DNA from: Prolixibacteraceae bacterium UBA6029
GTDB lineage: Bacteria; Bacteroidota; Bacteroidia; Bacteroidales; Prolixibacteraceae
DNA: 33,665 nt
Direction: 5' to 3'
NCBI GenBank assembly: GCA_002429385.1
Contig: DIZL01000077.1
Span: 1-33,665 of the forward strand
Shown: positions 25,966 to 33,665 of the stretch, piece after piece
Numbering within the stretch: the stretch's first letter is position 1
How the letters are laid out: each line of letters opens with the position of its first letter
Made by a program: the position numbers and the translations under genes
The notes under the pieces: generated by a model
Seen by the model: only the letters and a program-made list of their open reading frames with translations
What the model was told of the DNA's origin: nothing
Database searches by the model: none

Positions 25966-26904
25966 TTAATGAGTATGATTGGTTGTTTTGATTTGGTTCA
26001 AAATTTCAAGAGCTCCTTTTTCGAGCATTTTTTCAGCCAGTTGAACACCTATTTCAGCTCCTTTGGTGATATCTCCTGAAATGTCTTCCCTGATATATTG
26101 CTTGCCGTCGACCGATGCGACAAATCCACTCATATTCAAAATTCCGTTCTCGTACCTTGAATAACATCCAAGCGGAACCTGGCATCCACCTTCAAGGTGC
26201 GCCAAAAAGGCCCGTTCTGCAATAATGGTATTCCATGTTTCCTGGTGATTTAGTTTCTCCATCAGAAGGTCAATCCCGGGGTCCTTCAAACGGGTTTCAA
26301 TGGCAATGGCTCCCTGGCTGACTGCCGGCATCAGAATCTCAGGATCAATGATTTCTGTGATGTATTGATCCAGTCCCAGGCGTTGAAGTCCGGCAGCTGC
26401 CATAATCATGGCATCACAATAGCCGTCCTCCATCTTTTGGAGGCGTGAATTGACATTTCCACGAATATCTTTTATGATTATTCCGTCGTTTATTTTCAGG
26501 AGTCCCGCAATCCGGCGCAGACTGGAAGTTGCAATTACATCGCCTGCCTTCAGATCAGCCATCTTTTTCCCTTTTAAACTGACCAGCGCATCCCTGAATT
26601 CTCCACGTTCCAAAACTGCTCCAAGTTTTAACCCTTCAGGCAATAAAGTAGGCAGGTCCTTTAAGCTATGAACAGCCAAATCAACTGTGCCATCAAGCAG
26701 TGCATTTTCAATTTCTTTAGTGAATAACCCTTTATCGCCGATTTTTGAAAGGGCAACGTCCAGAATTTTATCTCCTTTTGTCTTGATAATTTTTAGCTCA
26801 ACCTGAAGTTCCGGAAAGATTATTTCGAGTATAGCTTTAACCTTTTTCGCCTGGTATAATGCCAGTTGGCTGCCACGTGTGCCTATTCGTATAGTTCTTT
26901 TCAT
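25966..26904 (-). CDS. hemC: Hydroxymethylbilane synthase (porphobilinogen deaminase)
   Basis: HemC polymerises four porphobilinogen units into hydroxymethylbilane. The dipyrromethane cofactor is attached at Cys241 in LEGGCQVPLG, matching E. coli Cys242. The conserved TRGSQLALYQA (9-19), AVHSLKDLPT (78-87, catalytic Asp83), ATSSLRR (125-131) and IRGNVNSRL (147-155) are present. The 312-aa length is standard. It starts 46 bp after the hemA stop and its stop is 5 bp before hemD, within one operon. Confidence 0.97.
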   Translation of the reverse strand: MKRTIRIGTRGSQLALYQAKKVKAILEIIFPELQVELKIIKTKGDKILDVALSKIGDKGLFTKEIENALLDGTVDLAVHSLKDLPTLLPEGLKLGAVLERGEFRDALVSLKGKKMADLKAGDVIATSSLRRIAGLLKINDGIIIKDIRGNVNSRLQKMEDGYCDAMIMAAAGLQRLGLDQYITEIIDPEILMPAVSQGAIAIETRLKDPGIDLLMEKLNHQETWNTIIAERAFLAHLEGGCQVPLGCYSRYENGILNMSGFVASVDGKQYIREDISGDITKGAEIGVQLAEKMLEKGALEILNQIKTTNHTH

Positions 26905-26950
26905 CGTGATTAATCAAAAGCAAACCAAGTGGTATTGCTTACAATATATT

Positions 26951-28204
26951 TTATGCGAATTTAAATAAATCGTTGATGATTTTAAGCGAATCTATATTTT
27001 TCCCGTTATCAGTCAAATCTTTTAGATTTTTTATCAATAAACGGGTATACCGCTGGGTAAGATGTTGGGCATAATCATCAACCATTTCCTGCATTTCCGG
27101 AGTACTTAATTTTCGGTAAGTAGAAAGTTCTTCGTGATTAATCGCCTGAAAATTAGAGGTAATTGTGTTTATTGCCGGACGTAATGATCGGCTGGCAAGC
27201 CATTCGTTAAAATCAGCGACAACTTCATCGAGAATGATTTTTGCCTTTTCAGCACTGTCTTTCTTTTTTTCTGTGGTCTGATTTACAATTTCCTGAAGAT
27301 CGTCTACTCCGAGCACTTCAATATTTGGGATTTCGGCAACTTCCTTTTCAATGTTTCTGGGAACAGACAGGTCAATATATACCTGTTTGTGATTGGGTCG
27401 GATATGTAAAGTTCTTTTAATCATTTCAGCCGTTATAAGCGGACTGGTTGATGAGGTGGCAATCATTACAATATCATAGCCGTGTAAATATTTTTCAAAT
27501 GACTCGAATGGAATGGTGGTTCCTTCGTATTTAGTGGCTGTTTTTTCAGCTTTTTCAGTAGTCCGGTTGGTTACTGCAATCTGTTTGACTCCTTTTTTGT
27601 GAATATTCTGAAGTGCAAGGGTTCCTGTTTCACCGGCCCCAATCAATAAAACTGATTTATCGCTTACGCCATTAAGCAGGTAGTTACACATTTCGACTGC
27701 GGCACTGCTTACCGATGTAATTCCAAGCTTTATTTCGGTTTCTGTCCGTACACGTTTGCCGGCTTCAAATGATTTTTGGAACAAACGCATCAGAATAGCA
27801 TCCGTGAGTGCTAGTTCGGTACACGTCAGATAGGCTTCCTTTATTTGTCCTATGATCTGATCTTCACCAATAATCAGCGAATCCAGGCCTGAACTGACTT
27901 CAAAAAGATGTCTTACTGCACCTGCGTTCGACCGGTGATAAAAGTAATGCCAGCAATGGTCGGTAACGCCCTTGAATTTCTTGATGACTTCATACATCAA
28001 CTCAAATGCGGTCTGGTTGTCATGTTTATCCTGAGAAAAATAAATCTCCGTCCGGTTACAGGTTGATACAAGTACCAGGTCACTAATTTCAGTTTCCTCT
28101 TGAAGTAGTTCTGAAAATGGAATTATTTCGTCTTTTGAAAATGAGAATTTTTCACGGATCTCCACCGGCGCTGTTTTATAGCTGATTCCTATCACCCCAA
28201 TCAT
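26951..28204 (-). CDS. hemA: Glutamyl-tRNA reductase
   Basis: HemA reduces glutamyl-tRNA(Glu) with NADPH to glutamate 1-semialdehyde, the first and usually regulated step of C5 heme synthesis. I chose the start at 28204 because it gives the family N-terminus MIGVIGISYKTAPVEIREKF; an in-frame ATG at 28240 would add 12 atypical residues. The catalytic Cys is Cys49 in VSTCNRTEIY. GLDSLIIGEDQIIGQIKEA follows, then the NADPH Rossmann segment VLLIGAGETGTLALQNI, with a helical dimerisation domain at the C-terminus. It opens the hem gene series; a small membrane-protein gene lies just upstream. Confidence 0.95.
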   Translation of the reverse strand: MIGVIGISYKTAPVEIREKFSFSKDEIIPFSELLQEETEISDLVLVSTCNRTEIYFSQDKHDNQTAFELMYEVIKKFKGVTDHCWHYFYHRSNAGAVRHLFEVSSGLDSLIIGEDQIIGQIKEAYLTCTELALTDAILMRLFQKSFEAGKRVRTETEIKLGITSVSSAAVEMCNYLLNGVSDKSVLLIGAGETGTLALQNIHKKGVKQIAVTNRTTEKAEKTATKYEGTTIPFESFEKYLHGYDIVMIATSSTSPLITAEMIKRTLHIRPNHKQVYIDLSVPRNIEKEVAEIPNIEVLGVDDLQEIVNQTTEKKKDSAEKAKIILDEVVADFNEWLASRSLRPAINTITSNFQAINHEELSTYRKLSTPEMQEMVDDYAQHLTQRYTRLLIKNLKDLTDNGKNIDSLKIINDLFKFA

Positions 28205-28329
28205 AATACTATCTTTGTCAGGATTGCTAATGAGAAACATTTATGCACAATAAAAGTTGCAATTCAGCTTATCTGAAAGCATGAAAATTGCATTATGCCT
28301 GAAAATGAAAAGCGTGCTAACTTTTTATT

Positions 28330-28689
28330 TTAGCAACCTGATGGGGGAGGACGTGAGAAATGAAAGCCCAGAAAATGAAATTCGGGAATATCTGTGTTCC
28401 TGAGTTCATAGTTCAGAATACCTGTATCGGGGAAAAGTACGGAGATTTGATCGTCTGATTGGATTTGATCGGTCTGATGATGAACCTGATCGTTGTAAGC
28501 CTGGTAATAAAATACGGATTGATCAGCCGTTTTTTGACTCACTTCAACAGGAATCGTAACCGATGAAATCGTTTCTACTGTTTCTTCGCCTGTGCTATTA
28601 TTAAACATACCCATAGCGAAGCCGAAAAAATAAAATGCGGCAAGCAGCAGATAGGGCAGTGGTGTTGATAATAGTCCGAGAAAAAACAC
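28330..28689 (-). CDS. Small membrane protein at the head of the heme cluster, unknown
   Basis: This 119-aa ORF has one strong hydrophobic segment (LGLLSTPLPYLLLAAFYFFG, about 4-23) close to the N-terminus and a polar, Gln/Asp-rich remainder ending in FLGFHFSRPPPSGC. Topology is likely a single anchored helix with the tail on one side. The family is not one I can name. It precedes hemA on the same strand (125 bp to the chosen hemA start) and has candidate -7 elements upstream (28767-28774 or 28782-28789), so it may be the first gene of the heme transcript. It is short and could be spurious, but the organised N-terminal helix and absence of a competing gene favour a real gene. Confidence 0.6.
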   Translation of the reverse strand: MFFLGLLSTPLPYLLLAAFYFFGFAMGMFNNSTGEETVETISSVTIPVEVSQKTADQSVFYYQAYNDQVHHQTDQIQSDDQISVLFPDTGILNYELRNTDIPEFHFLGFHFSRPPPSGC

Positions 28690-29032
28690 AGTCGAATTGT
28701 TAAGTAAATAATTGAACGTTAAAATTATGTGATAATAACGCCTTTCTCATTGATTTTGTTGTGGGGCAAATGTAATAATTCCAAATATACGTTCTGATTT
28801 TGAACTGTTGATATATATCAGTTGATAGTGGATTTGCTCCGCACAATGAATTATCCGGGGAAATTTACATGGATAATTGGCCTGAATTGAATGGATTACG
28901 CTATCTGATAAGACAACTTTATTAATTTTACAAAAATATAACGATATAATGAATGAACCTCTTCATAGGGAAAATTCTTATTTGCATCTTTGTGCAAAAT
29001 TTTAAACCCGATTTCCCATTAAAACGTATCCT
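28690..29032. other. 343-bp divergent spacer between heme cluster and phosphate genes
   Basis: This spacer must hold promoters for the small membrane-protein/heme genes (minus) and the DUF47-Pit pair (plus). It is AT-rich. Minus-strand -7-like elements lie at 28767-28774 and 28782-28789. On the plus strand, CATCTTTG at 28985-28992 is one base off the TANNTTTG consensus. An overlapping plus-strand ORF from 28953 is judged spurious. No RNA gene or riboswitch was recognised. Confidence 0.45.
28767..28789 (-). promoter_or_regulatory. Candidate -7 elements upstream of the heme-cluster head gene
   Basis: Two minus-strand matches to TANNTTTG occur: TACATTTG (28767-28774) and TATATTTG (28782-28789), about 78 and 93 bp before the start at 28689. 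Neither has TTTG at exactly 19 bp, so the -33 half is unsupported. Confidence 0.4.
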
Positions 29033-29680
29033 ATGGATTTTTCAGGCTTACTTAAGTATTTTGTTCCGAAAGAAAGGAAATTTTATGCCATGTTTAACCA
29101 TGCGGCAGAGAACACAATTGAAGCTTCAACTGCTCTTGTACAATTATTCAATACTCCATCTCTGGATGATCGCCGGGCAATCGGACTAACTATCAAAGCC
29201 ATTGAAAAGAAAGGCGATGAATTCACCAACCGGATTTTTGACGTCTTAAACCAGTCGTTTATTACTCCTTTTGACCGGGAAGACATTAACGAATTAACTT
29301 CAACCATTGATGATGTCGTTGACTTAATCTATAGTGTTTCCGGTAAAGTTGAAATTTACCGCTGTACAGTTTTCAGTTCCTTTATGAAAGATATGGTTGT
29401 CGTGATTCACGAGGGATGCCTTTTGATTAAGGTTGCAGTTGAAGGTTTGGAAGGTACTAAAAATAAGCACAAGGTTCTGAAAGCATGTAAAGACATCAAC
29501 AAGCTGGAATCCCGCGTCGATGAATATTACCACATGGCCATTTCGAGCCTTTTTGAAAACGAAAAAGATCCTATCGAACTGATTAAGCAAAAGGAAATTA
29601 TTCAGAACATTGAGAAAATTGCCAATAAGATCGAAGATGTTTCCGATGTAATCAAGACCATTCTGGTAAAATATGCCTGA
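29033..29680 (+). CDS. DUF47 / PhoU-like phosphate transport regulator
   Basis: The 215-aa protein is all-helical, with a DUF47 (PhoU-like) pattern: an N-terminal FAMFNHAAENTIEAS-type helix, then IKAIEKKGDEFTNRIFDVL and TPFDREDINELTSTIDDVVDLI, where the acidic residues usually bind metal. The C-terminal part repeats the helix pattern (LESRVDEYYHMAISSLF, IEDVSDVIKTILVKYA). Such proteins are commonly encoded beside Pit transporters and thought to modulate phosphate uptake. The Pit gene follows after 42 bp on the same strand, supporting this role. Cytoplasmic location is expected. Confidence 0.9.
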   Translation: MDFSGLLKYFVPKERKFYAMFNHAAENTIEASTALVQLFNTPSLDDRRAIGLTIKAIEKKGDEFTNRIFDVLNQSFITPFDREDINELTSTIDDVVDLIYSVSGKVEIYRCTVFSSFMKDMVVVIHEGCLLIKVAVEGLEGTKNKHKVLKACKDINKLESRVDEYYHMAISSLFENEKDPIELIKQKEIIQNIEKIANKIEDVSDVIKTILVKYA

Positions 29681-29722
29681 TTCAGGTTCAATTAATAGTT
29701 TTTAAACTTATTATTTCAGGCT

Positions 29723-30784
29723 ATGTTTACCATATTGATTGTAATAATTGTTCTGGCTTTTGCGTTTGATCTGATCAACGGGTTTCATGATGCCGCCAAT
29801 TCAATTGCAACCGTTGTCTCTACAAAAGTACTTCGACCATTCCCCGCTGTCCTTTGGGCAGCTTTTTTCAATTTTCTGGCTTATTGGATATTTGACCTCA
29901 AAGTTGCCAATACGGTTGCCAGTACGGTTAACGGAAGTGTAATCAGTCTTCAGGTTATTCTTGCAGGTATCATTGCCGCAATTATCTGGAACCTGTTAAC
30001 CTGGTATCTTGGTATTCCTTCTTCTTCATCACATACATTGATTGGGGGGTTTGCCGGCGCTGCTGTAGCTCATACCGGAAGTTTTGCTGTAATCAATCAG
30101 GCTGTAATACTAAAAACTATTGGATTTATTTTTCTGGCTCCGATAATTGGAATGTTCATTGCATACGTTATATCGGTTATCATCCTCTGGACCTGCCGGA
30201 AAGCCAATCCACATCATGCCAATAAGTGGTTTAGACGGCTTCAGCTGGTATCATCCGGTGCCTTTAGTTTAGGTCATGGCGGAAGTGATTCTCAGAAAGT
30301 TATTGGTATTATCAGTGCAGCGATGATGGTTTACATTGCCAATTTGAATGCAAAAGGGATAGCTATTCCTGAATGGGCGCATGTAAGCGAGACCATTGAT
30401 GCAATGGGAAAACAGCATTTGCATGTGCCTGCATGGATTCCTATTTCCTGTTATACTGCTATTTCGCTCGGAACGATGATGGGTGGATGGAGAATTGTGA
30501 AAACAATGGGAACAAAAATAACTAAAGTTACCCCGGTAGAAGGCGTTGCTGCTGAAACAGCCGGTGCAATTACCCTGTTTGCCGTTTCTCAGGGACTGGG
30601 AGTACCGGTAAGTACCACTCATACCATTGCCGGTTCTATTATGGGAGTTGGAATGACCAAACGTCTTTCAGCTGTTCACTGGGGTGTTGCAAATAATCTG
30701 CTTATTGCCTGGGTATTGACTATTCCTGTAAGTATGATCATTGCCGCATTGGTCTACCTGGGTATTACTGCAATGGGAATTTAA
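29723..30784 (+). CDS. pit: Pit-family inorganic phosphate transporter
   Basis: This 353-aa integral membrane protein shows the duplicated Pit signature: GFHDAANSIATVVSTKV at residues 20-36 and GVPVSTTHTIAGSIMGVG near 292-309. Around ten hydrophobic helices are visible. Pit proteins import phosphate, usually as a metal-phosphate complex, driven by protons or sodium. A long loop between the two halves is short here (from about 155 to 230), containing WTCRKANPHHANKWFRRLQLVSSGAFSLGHGGSD, cited only in part as GAFSLGHGGSD (181-191). It follows the DUF47 gene by 42 bp and ends at a strong hairpin terminator. Confidence 0.94.
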   Translation: MFTILIVIIVLAFAFDLINGFHDAANSIATVVSTKVLRPFPAVLWAAFFNFLAYWIFDLKVANTVASTVNGSVISLQVILAGIIAAIIWNLLTWYLGIPSSSSHTLIGGFAGAAVAHTGSFAVINQAVILKTIGFIFLAPIIGMFIAYVISVIILWTCRKANPHHANKWFRRLQLVSSGAFSLGHGGSDSQKVIGIISAAMMVYIANLNAKGIAIPEWAHVSETIDAMGKQHLHVPAWIPISCYTAISLGTMMGGWRIVKTMGTKITKVTPVEGVAAETAGAITLFAVSQGLGVPVSTTHTIAGSIMGVGMTKRLSAVHWGVANNLLIAWVLTIPVSMIIAALVYLGITAMGI

Positions 30785-30804
30785 TCAGACCCTACACGAA
30801 ATAT

Positions 30805-30843
30805 AAAATGCATGTTGGTACTGAACCAACATGCATTTTTTTT
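30805..30843. terminator. Strong bidirectional intrinsic terminator
   Basis: A perfect 15-bp stem (30805-30819 with 30825-30839) encloses a 5-nt loop, with a run of eight T (30836-30843) on the plus strand and A residues on the left side giving a U tract on the minus strand. It lies between the converging pit and queA-family genes and should stop both. Confidence 0.93.
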
Positions 30844-30862
30844 GAGTGAATGCCCCGATCCT

Positions 30863-32107
30863 TTAAATCTTCAGATACAGGTTGCTGTCGCCATAACTCA
30901 GGAAACGGTAATCCTTCGCAAGGGCATGATCGTAAATCCTTCTCCATTCGTCTCCAAGGTATGCTGAGATCAATAAAAGCAGCGTACTTTGTGGCTGATG
31001 AAAATTGGTAATCAATCCGTCGACAATTCGGAAGGTATAACCCGGTGCAATGATAATCCGGGTAGATGCCGACAGAAAATCAGTATGATGTCGGTCCATT
31101 AAGCTGATCAGCGATTGGATTGAATCATTTGCGAAAAGCCGGCATTCATTTTCCTGATAAGCTTCCCACTGGGAGACGATCAGGTCTGAAATGTCAATCT
31201 CAGGATTGCGATTTACCTGAACTCCCAGCCAATACAAGCTTTCCAATGTTCTTACCGAAGTAGTACCTACGGCTATTTTCTTTCCGGGGTGGTGAATCAA
31301 TTGGTTGAGAAAATCCCGGTTGATCGCTAAGTGCTCGGCATGCATATCATGACCTGAGAGCGTATGGCTTTTTACCGGCTGAAAAGTCCCTGCCCCCACA
31401 TGCAGGGTCAGCTCAGCCATTTCATGCCCCTCCCGGCTCAGTTGGTTGAAAACCTCTTCGGTAAAATGCAACCCCGCCGTTGGTGCAGCGACTGAGCCTT
31501 TGATCTTCGAGTAGACGGTTTGGTAACGTTCCAGGTCGCTTTGTTCGGTTTCGCGGTTCAGGTAAGGCGGAATAGGCAATGATCCTGCCTGTTCGATGAT
31601 GCGTGAAAACTCAAAATTCGGGTTATTCCAGCTAAAACGAATCAGGCTTTTATCTTTCTCCGGATCAGATTGTTCTGCACAGAATTCAATATCAGTCTCA
31701 TCGATCCATATGGTTTTTCGCAACTTCTCTCCCTTCCACTTCTTCTGGTTGCCAATCATGCACTTCCAGATGCACGAAGTAGTGGTTTGAAAAGCAATCT
31801 GGTAATCAGATGGTTCATGTGGATCGAGACAGAATATTTCGATCTTGGCGCCCGTTTCTTTCTGAAAGTGCAGCCTGGCACGAATGACTTTGGTGTTGTT
31901 AAATATCAGCAGACTCTGGTCTGGCAGGCATGACGATAAATTTCGGAACTGTTCATCCCGGATCTGTCCGTCCTTCCAAACAAGCAGTTTCGATTGATCT
32001 CTCTCCGCCAGTGGATATTTGGCAATCCGTTCGTCAGGCAAATCGTAGGCATAATCACTGATCGGGATTCCCGTTACCTGCTGTAGTAATTTATTTTCGT
32101 TTTGCAT
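30863..32107 (-). CDS. queA: QueA-family tRNA ribosyltransferase-isomerase, long form
   Basis: QueA transfers the ribosyl part of SAM to 7-aminomethyl-7-deazaguanine in tRNA to make epoxyqueuosine. Conserved segments are present: FNNTKVIRARL (69-79), AGSLPIPPYLNR (174-185), ERYQTVYSKIKGSVAAPTAG (193-212), LTLHVGAGTFQPV (233-245) and a C-terminal TNFHQPQSTLLLLISA. At 414 aa it is some 60 residues longer than typical QueA (about 350), with extra sequence in the middle (about 110-165) and before the C-terminal motif. The usual MHSE is MHAE here (255-258). This may be the longer Bacteroidota paralog rather than the canonical enzyme, so the symbol is tentative. Confidence 0.82.
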   Translation of the reverse strand: MQNENKLLQQVTGIPISDYAYDLPDERIAKYPLAERDQSKLLVWKDGQIRDEQFRNLSSCLPDQSLLIFNNTKVIRARLHFQKETGAKIEIFCLDPHEPSDYQIAFQTTTSCIWKCMIGNQKKWKGEKLRKTIWIDETDIEFCAEQSDPEKDKSLIRFSWNNPNFEFSRIIEQAGSLPIPPYLNRETEQSDLERYQTVYSKIKGSVAAPTAGLHFTEEVFNQLSREGHEMAELTLHVGAGTFQPVKSHTLSGHDMHAEHLAINRDFLNQLIHHPGKKIAVGTTSVRTLESLYWLGVQVNRNPEIDISDLIVSQWEAYQENECRLFANDSIQSLISLMDRHHTDFLSASTRIIIAPGYTFRIVDGLITNFHQPQSTLLLLISAYLGDEWRRIYDHALAKDYRFLSYGDSNLYLKI

Positions 32108-32120
32108 AGTAGAATTGCGG

Positions 32121-32151
32121 CAAAATTACCATTTCAGGTGATACTGTCAAA
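32121..32151 (-). promoter_or_regulatory. Consensus Bacteroidota promoter for the queA-family gene
   Basis: On the minus strand this reads TTTG (32148-32151), exactly 19 bp, then TAATTTTG (32121-32128). Both halves and the spacing match TTTG-N19-TANNTTTG. Transcription would begin about 7 nt from the start codon, giving a very short leader. Confidence 0.75.
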
Positions 32152-32220
32152 ATAACGTCGCAACATTTTCTCTTCAACCGAACAGGGTTGAAATGCTCAT
32201 GGAATAACTATCGCGTGCCA

Positions 32221-32308
32221 CCTTGTGTATACCTTGTGTGTACTTTATGTGTTTCTGAGCACATAATGTATACTTGATCAAATCTTAACGTATACTTATT
32301 CTATACTT
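32221..32308. repeat. 11-bp tandem repeats flanking a hairpin
   Basis: Three 11-bp units of the CCTTGTGTATA type (32221-32253) and, after an 11-bp step, four units ending in CTT (32265-32308; AATGTATACTT, GATCAAATCTT, AACGTATACTT, ATTCTATACTT) keep one 11-bp frame. TTATGTG (32245-32251) pairs with CACATAA (32260-32266) and the stem extends imperfectly outward. Unit sequence differs from the tilS-hemF array but the period is the same. Confidence 0.7.
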
Positions 32309-32529
32309 AAATACCCGGCTTGGTATAGCGCGGGTAATACAATAATCCCGCCAAAACAGAGTCGGGAAGTGCAGCTGAATATCCAAACTTACTGCGTTGA
32401 ATCCGCCACGTGGAGGGAGTGATCTTTTAATTTTATGGACTCTTTGGTTAGGAATTCTTAAGCCGAAGGGATTCGTTCATTTAACACTCTTTTGCGGAGT
32501 ATTTTGAATCATTGTCAGCAGTCATATCG

Positions 32530-32560
32530 TTTGTGGATGGATTCTTTTATTGTATTTTTG
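32530..32560 (+). promoter_or_regulatory. Consensus Bacteroidota promoter for the DUF2027-Smr gene
   Basis: TTTG (32530-32533), exactly 19 bp, then TATTTTTG (32553-32560) match TTTG-N19-TANNTTTG in full. Transcription would start about 10 nt before the ATG at 32578. Confidence 0.78.
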
Positions 32561-32577
32561 TGTAAAATATTCAGAAA

Positions 32578-33621
32578 ATGATAAAAGCAGGAGATAAAGT
32601 GAGGTTTTTAAATGCCGTTGGAGGCGGTATTGTAAAATCGGTGATCAACAAAACCATGGTTAACGTGGAAGATTATGACGGGTTTGAGGTTCCGACCCTG
32701 ATCAGCGAATTGGTGGTCGTTGACGATTCAGTCTCTATGGATCCCGAGCGACGTTCGTCGAGGGTGAAAGCTCAGGAGAAGAAGGAAGAAGCGTCGGTGG
32801 CAAAAGAGCTACCCAAAGCGGAACCCAAATATGTGGCCGGGAAAGATACCCCTGTTTGTTACCTAGCATTTGTACCTCAAGATGAGGCGAATCCTGTTGA
32901 AGGTGAACTGAAGGTCTACCTGGTGAACGACAGCAATAATTTTATCCTGTATAATTACAGTCACCTGAAGGACAAAATATACAAAAGCGTGGAGTCCGGG
33001 AAAATGAACCCCAACAGCAAGCGCTATCTCGAAAGTTTCAGTCGGTTCGATCTGAATGAACTGCCTTATTTCCAATTTCAAATGCTTTTCTTCAGGGAAG
33101 AATCTGCAAAACTTGAAAGTCCTGTAGTGAAAAGCCTTCATTTGAATCCGGTGAAGTTTTACCGTCAGGGCAGCTATGAAAAGACGAAATATTTTACTCA
33201 GAATGCAATGCTTATCTCATTGCTCGATCCTGACATGGAAGCTGAGGTTGCCAAACTTAACGAACCTGAGATGACCAAGGTCGTCCTGGAAAAAGAAGAA
33301 CCGAAAGTAATGGTAAAACGTACTGTTTCGCCTGATCTGGTTGAGGTAGACCTGCATATTCATGAACTGCTGGAAGATACACGCGGATTGGCCAATCATG
33401 ACATGCTTGAAGTGCAGTTGGGACGGTTTCGCAACGAACTCGATACAGCCATCGAAAACGGCACCCGACGGATTGTATTTATTCACGGTATAGGCAACGG
33501 AACACTCAAACAGGAGCTGCGCAAGGAACTCAGCACCAAATATAAAAAGTACTATTTTCAGGATGCCAGCTTTAAGGAATACGGATACGGCGCTACGATG
33601 GTGATACTGAAGAATGCATAG
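32578..33621 (+). CDS. DUF2027 and C-terminal Smr-domain protein
   Basis: The N-terminus (about 1-50) is a small beta-barrel-like module, IKAGDKVRFLNAVGGGIVKS, typical of DUF2027 proteins of Bacteroidota, followed by a charged Glu/Lys linker (about 55-82). The middle region (85-235) is the remaining DUF2027 part. Residues about 257-345 are an Smr domain: VDLHIHEL, then IVFIHGIGNGTLKQELRKEL (298-317) with the conserved HGxGxG, and a closing GYGATMVILKN. Smr domains are small nucleases or nucleic-acid-binding modules seen on MutS2 and on stand-alone proteins that cleave mRNA at stalled ribosomes. The specific role of the DUF2027 form is unknown. It has its own consensus promoter. Confidence 0.9.
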   Translation: MIKAGDKVRFLNAVGGGIVKSVINKTMVNVEDYDGFEVPTLISELVVVDDSVSMDPERRSSRVKAQEKKEEASVAKELPKAEPKYVAGKDTPVCYLAFVPQDEANPVEGELKVYLVNDSNNFILYNYSHLKDKIYKSVESGKMNPNSKRYLESFSRFDLNELPYFQFQMLFFREESAKLESPVVKSLHLNPVKFYRQGSYEKTKYFTQNAMLISLLDPDMEAEVAKLNEPEMTKVVLEKEEPKVMVKRTVSPDLVEVDLHIHELLEDTRGLANHDMLEVQLGRFRNELDTAIENGTRRIVFIHGIGNGTLKQELRKELSTKYKKYYFQDASFKEYGYGATMVILKNA

Positions 33622-33665
33622 TGCGATTCGGGTTGTGGGTTGCACTGATTTGGATATTGGATATT
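33622..33665. other. Window end after the Smr gene
   Basis: Only 44 bp remain past the stop codon; no feature can be assigned. Confidence 0.3.

Larger units (their letters stand above)
32108..32577. other. 470-bp divergent spacer holding two promoters and a repeat array
   Basis: No gene is seen. From the left it contains the queA-family promoter (32121-32151), 11-bp tandem repeats with a hairpin (32221-32308), about 220 bp of unassigned sequence, and the promoter of the DUF2027-Smr gene (32530-32560). Confidence 0.6.

Noticed and set aside
28205..28240. HemA starting 12 codons earlier
   Set aside because: The family N-terminus begins at the later Met (MIGVIGISYKTAP); the extra residues are atypical. 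It cannot be fully excluded.
28953..29189. Plus-strand 78-aa ORF overlapping the DUF47 gene
   Set aside because: Most of it lies in another frame of the well-supported DUF47 gene and it has no recognisable domain.

Overview
The window is most likely chromosomal DNA from a member of the Bacteroidota. Evidence: AT-rich spacers, two exact matches to the Bacteroidota housekeeping promoter (TTTG-N19-TANNTTTG), few Shine-Dalgarno sequences, and lineage-typical families (DUF4954, DUF2027-Smr, an OmpP1/FadL-like protein beside a low-complexity lipoprotein, the eukaryote/archaeal-like ProRS). A position in Marinilabiliales/Prolixibacteraceae is only a guess. No rRNA, tRNA, CRISPR array, prophage or intact insertion sequence was seen.

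Layout. 1-2.8 kb: a minus-strand accessory segment with an HD-domain/Hsp90-type ATPase gene that stops early, a TonB C-terminal-domain protein without an anchor, and a secreted DUF1349-like protein. 2.8-3.4 kb: a divergent spacer with a 26-bp stem-loop. 3.4-4.5 kb: two convergent membrane-protein genes sharing a terminator. 4.6-8.1 kb: a minus-strand unit of methyltransferase, DUF4954 beta-helix protein and nagB, the last two overlapping by 4 bp. 8.3-11.4 kb: a Tyr/Gly/Ser-rich lipoprotein and an outer-membrane beta-barrel. 11.5-16.4 kb: plus-strand proS, a conserved unknown, pepT and tilS.

17.0-28.7 kb: a nearly complete heme pathway on the minus strand, hemA-hemC-hemD-hemB-hemL-(methyltransferase)-hemE-hemN-hemG-hemF, preceded by a small membrane protein. 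It takes glutamyl-tRNA to protoporphyrin IX. Both the oxygen-independent (HemN) and oxygen-dependent (HemF) coproporphyrinogen oxidases are present, suggesting use across oxygen levels. Ferrochelatase is not in the window. A methyltransferase with no known heme role lies between hemL and hemE.

29.0-33.6 kb: a PhoU-like DUF47 protein with a Pit phosphate transporter, a long QueA-family protein, and a DUF2027-Smr protein.

The most unusual structure outside genes is a set of spacers filled with short tandem repeats of 7-11 bp, often folded into inverted repeats. The largest is a ~214-bp near-palindrome of 11-bp units (16483-16696) where the plus-strand proS-tilS block and the minus-strand heme block converge. 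Other spacers carry different unit sequences. I found no convincing complete new defence or mobile system; the best leads are the truncated HD-ATPase, the heme-operon methyltransferase, the nagB-DUF4954 pair and the spacer repeats.
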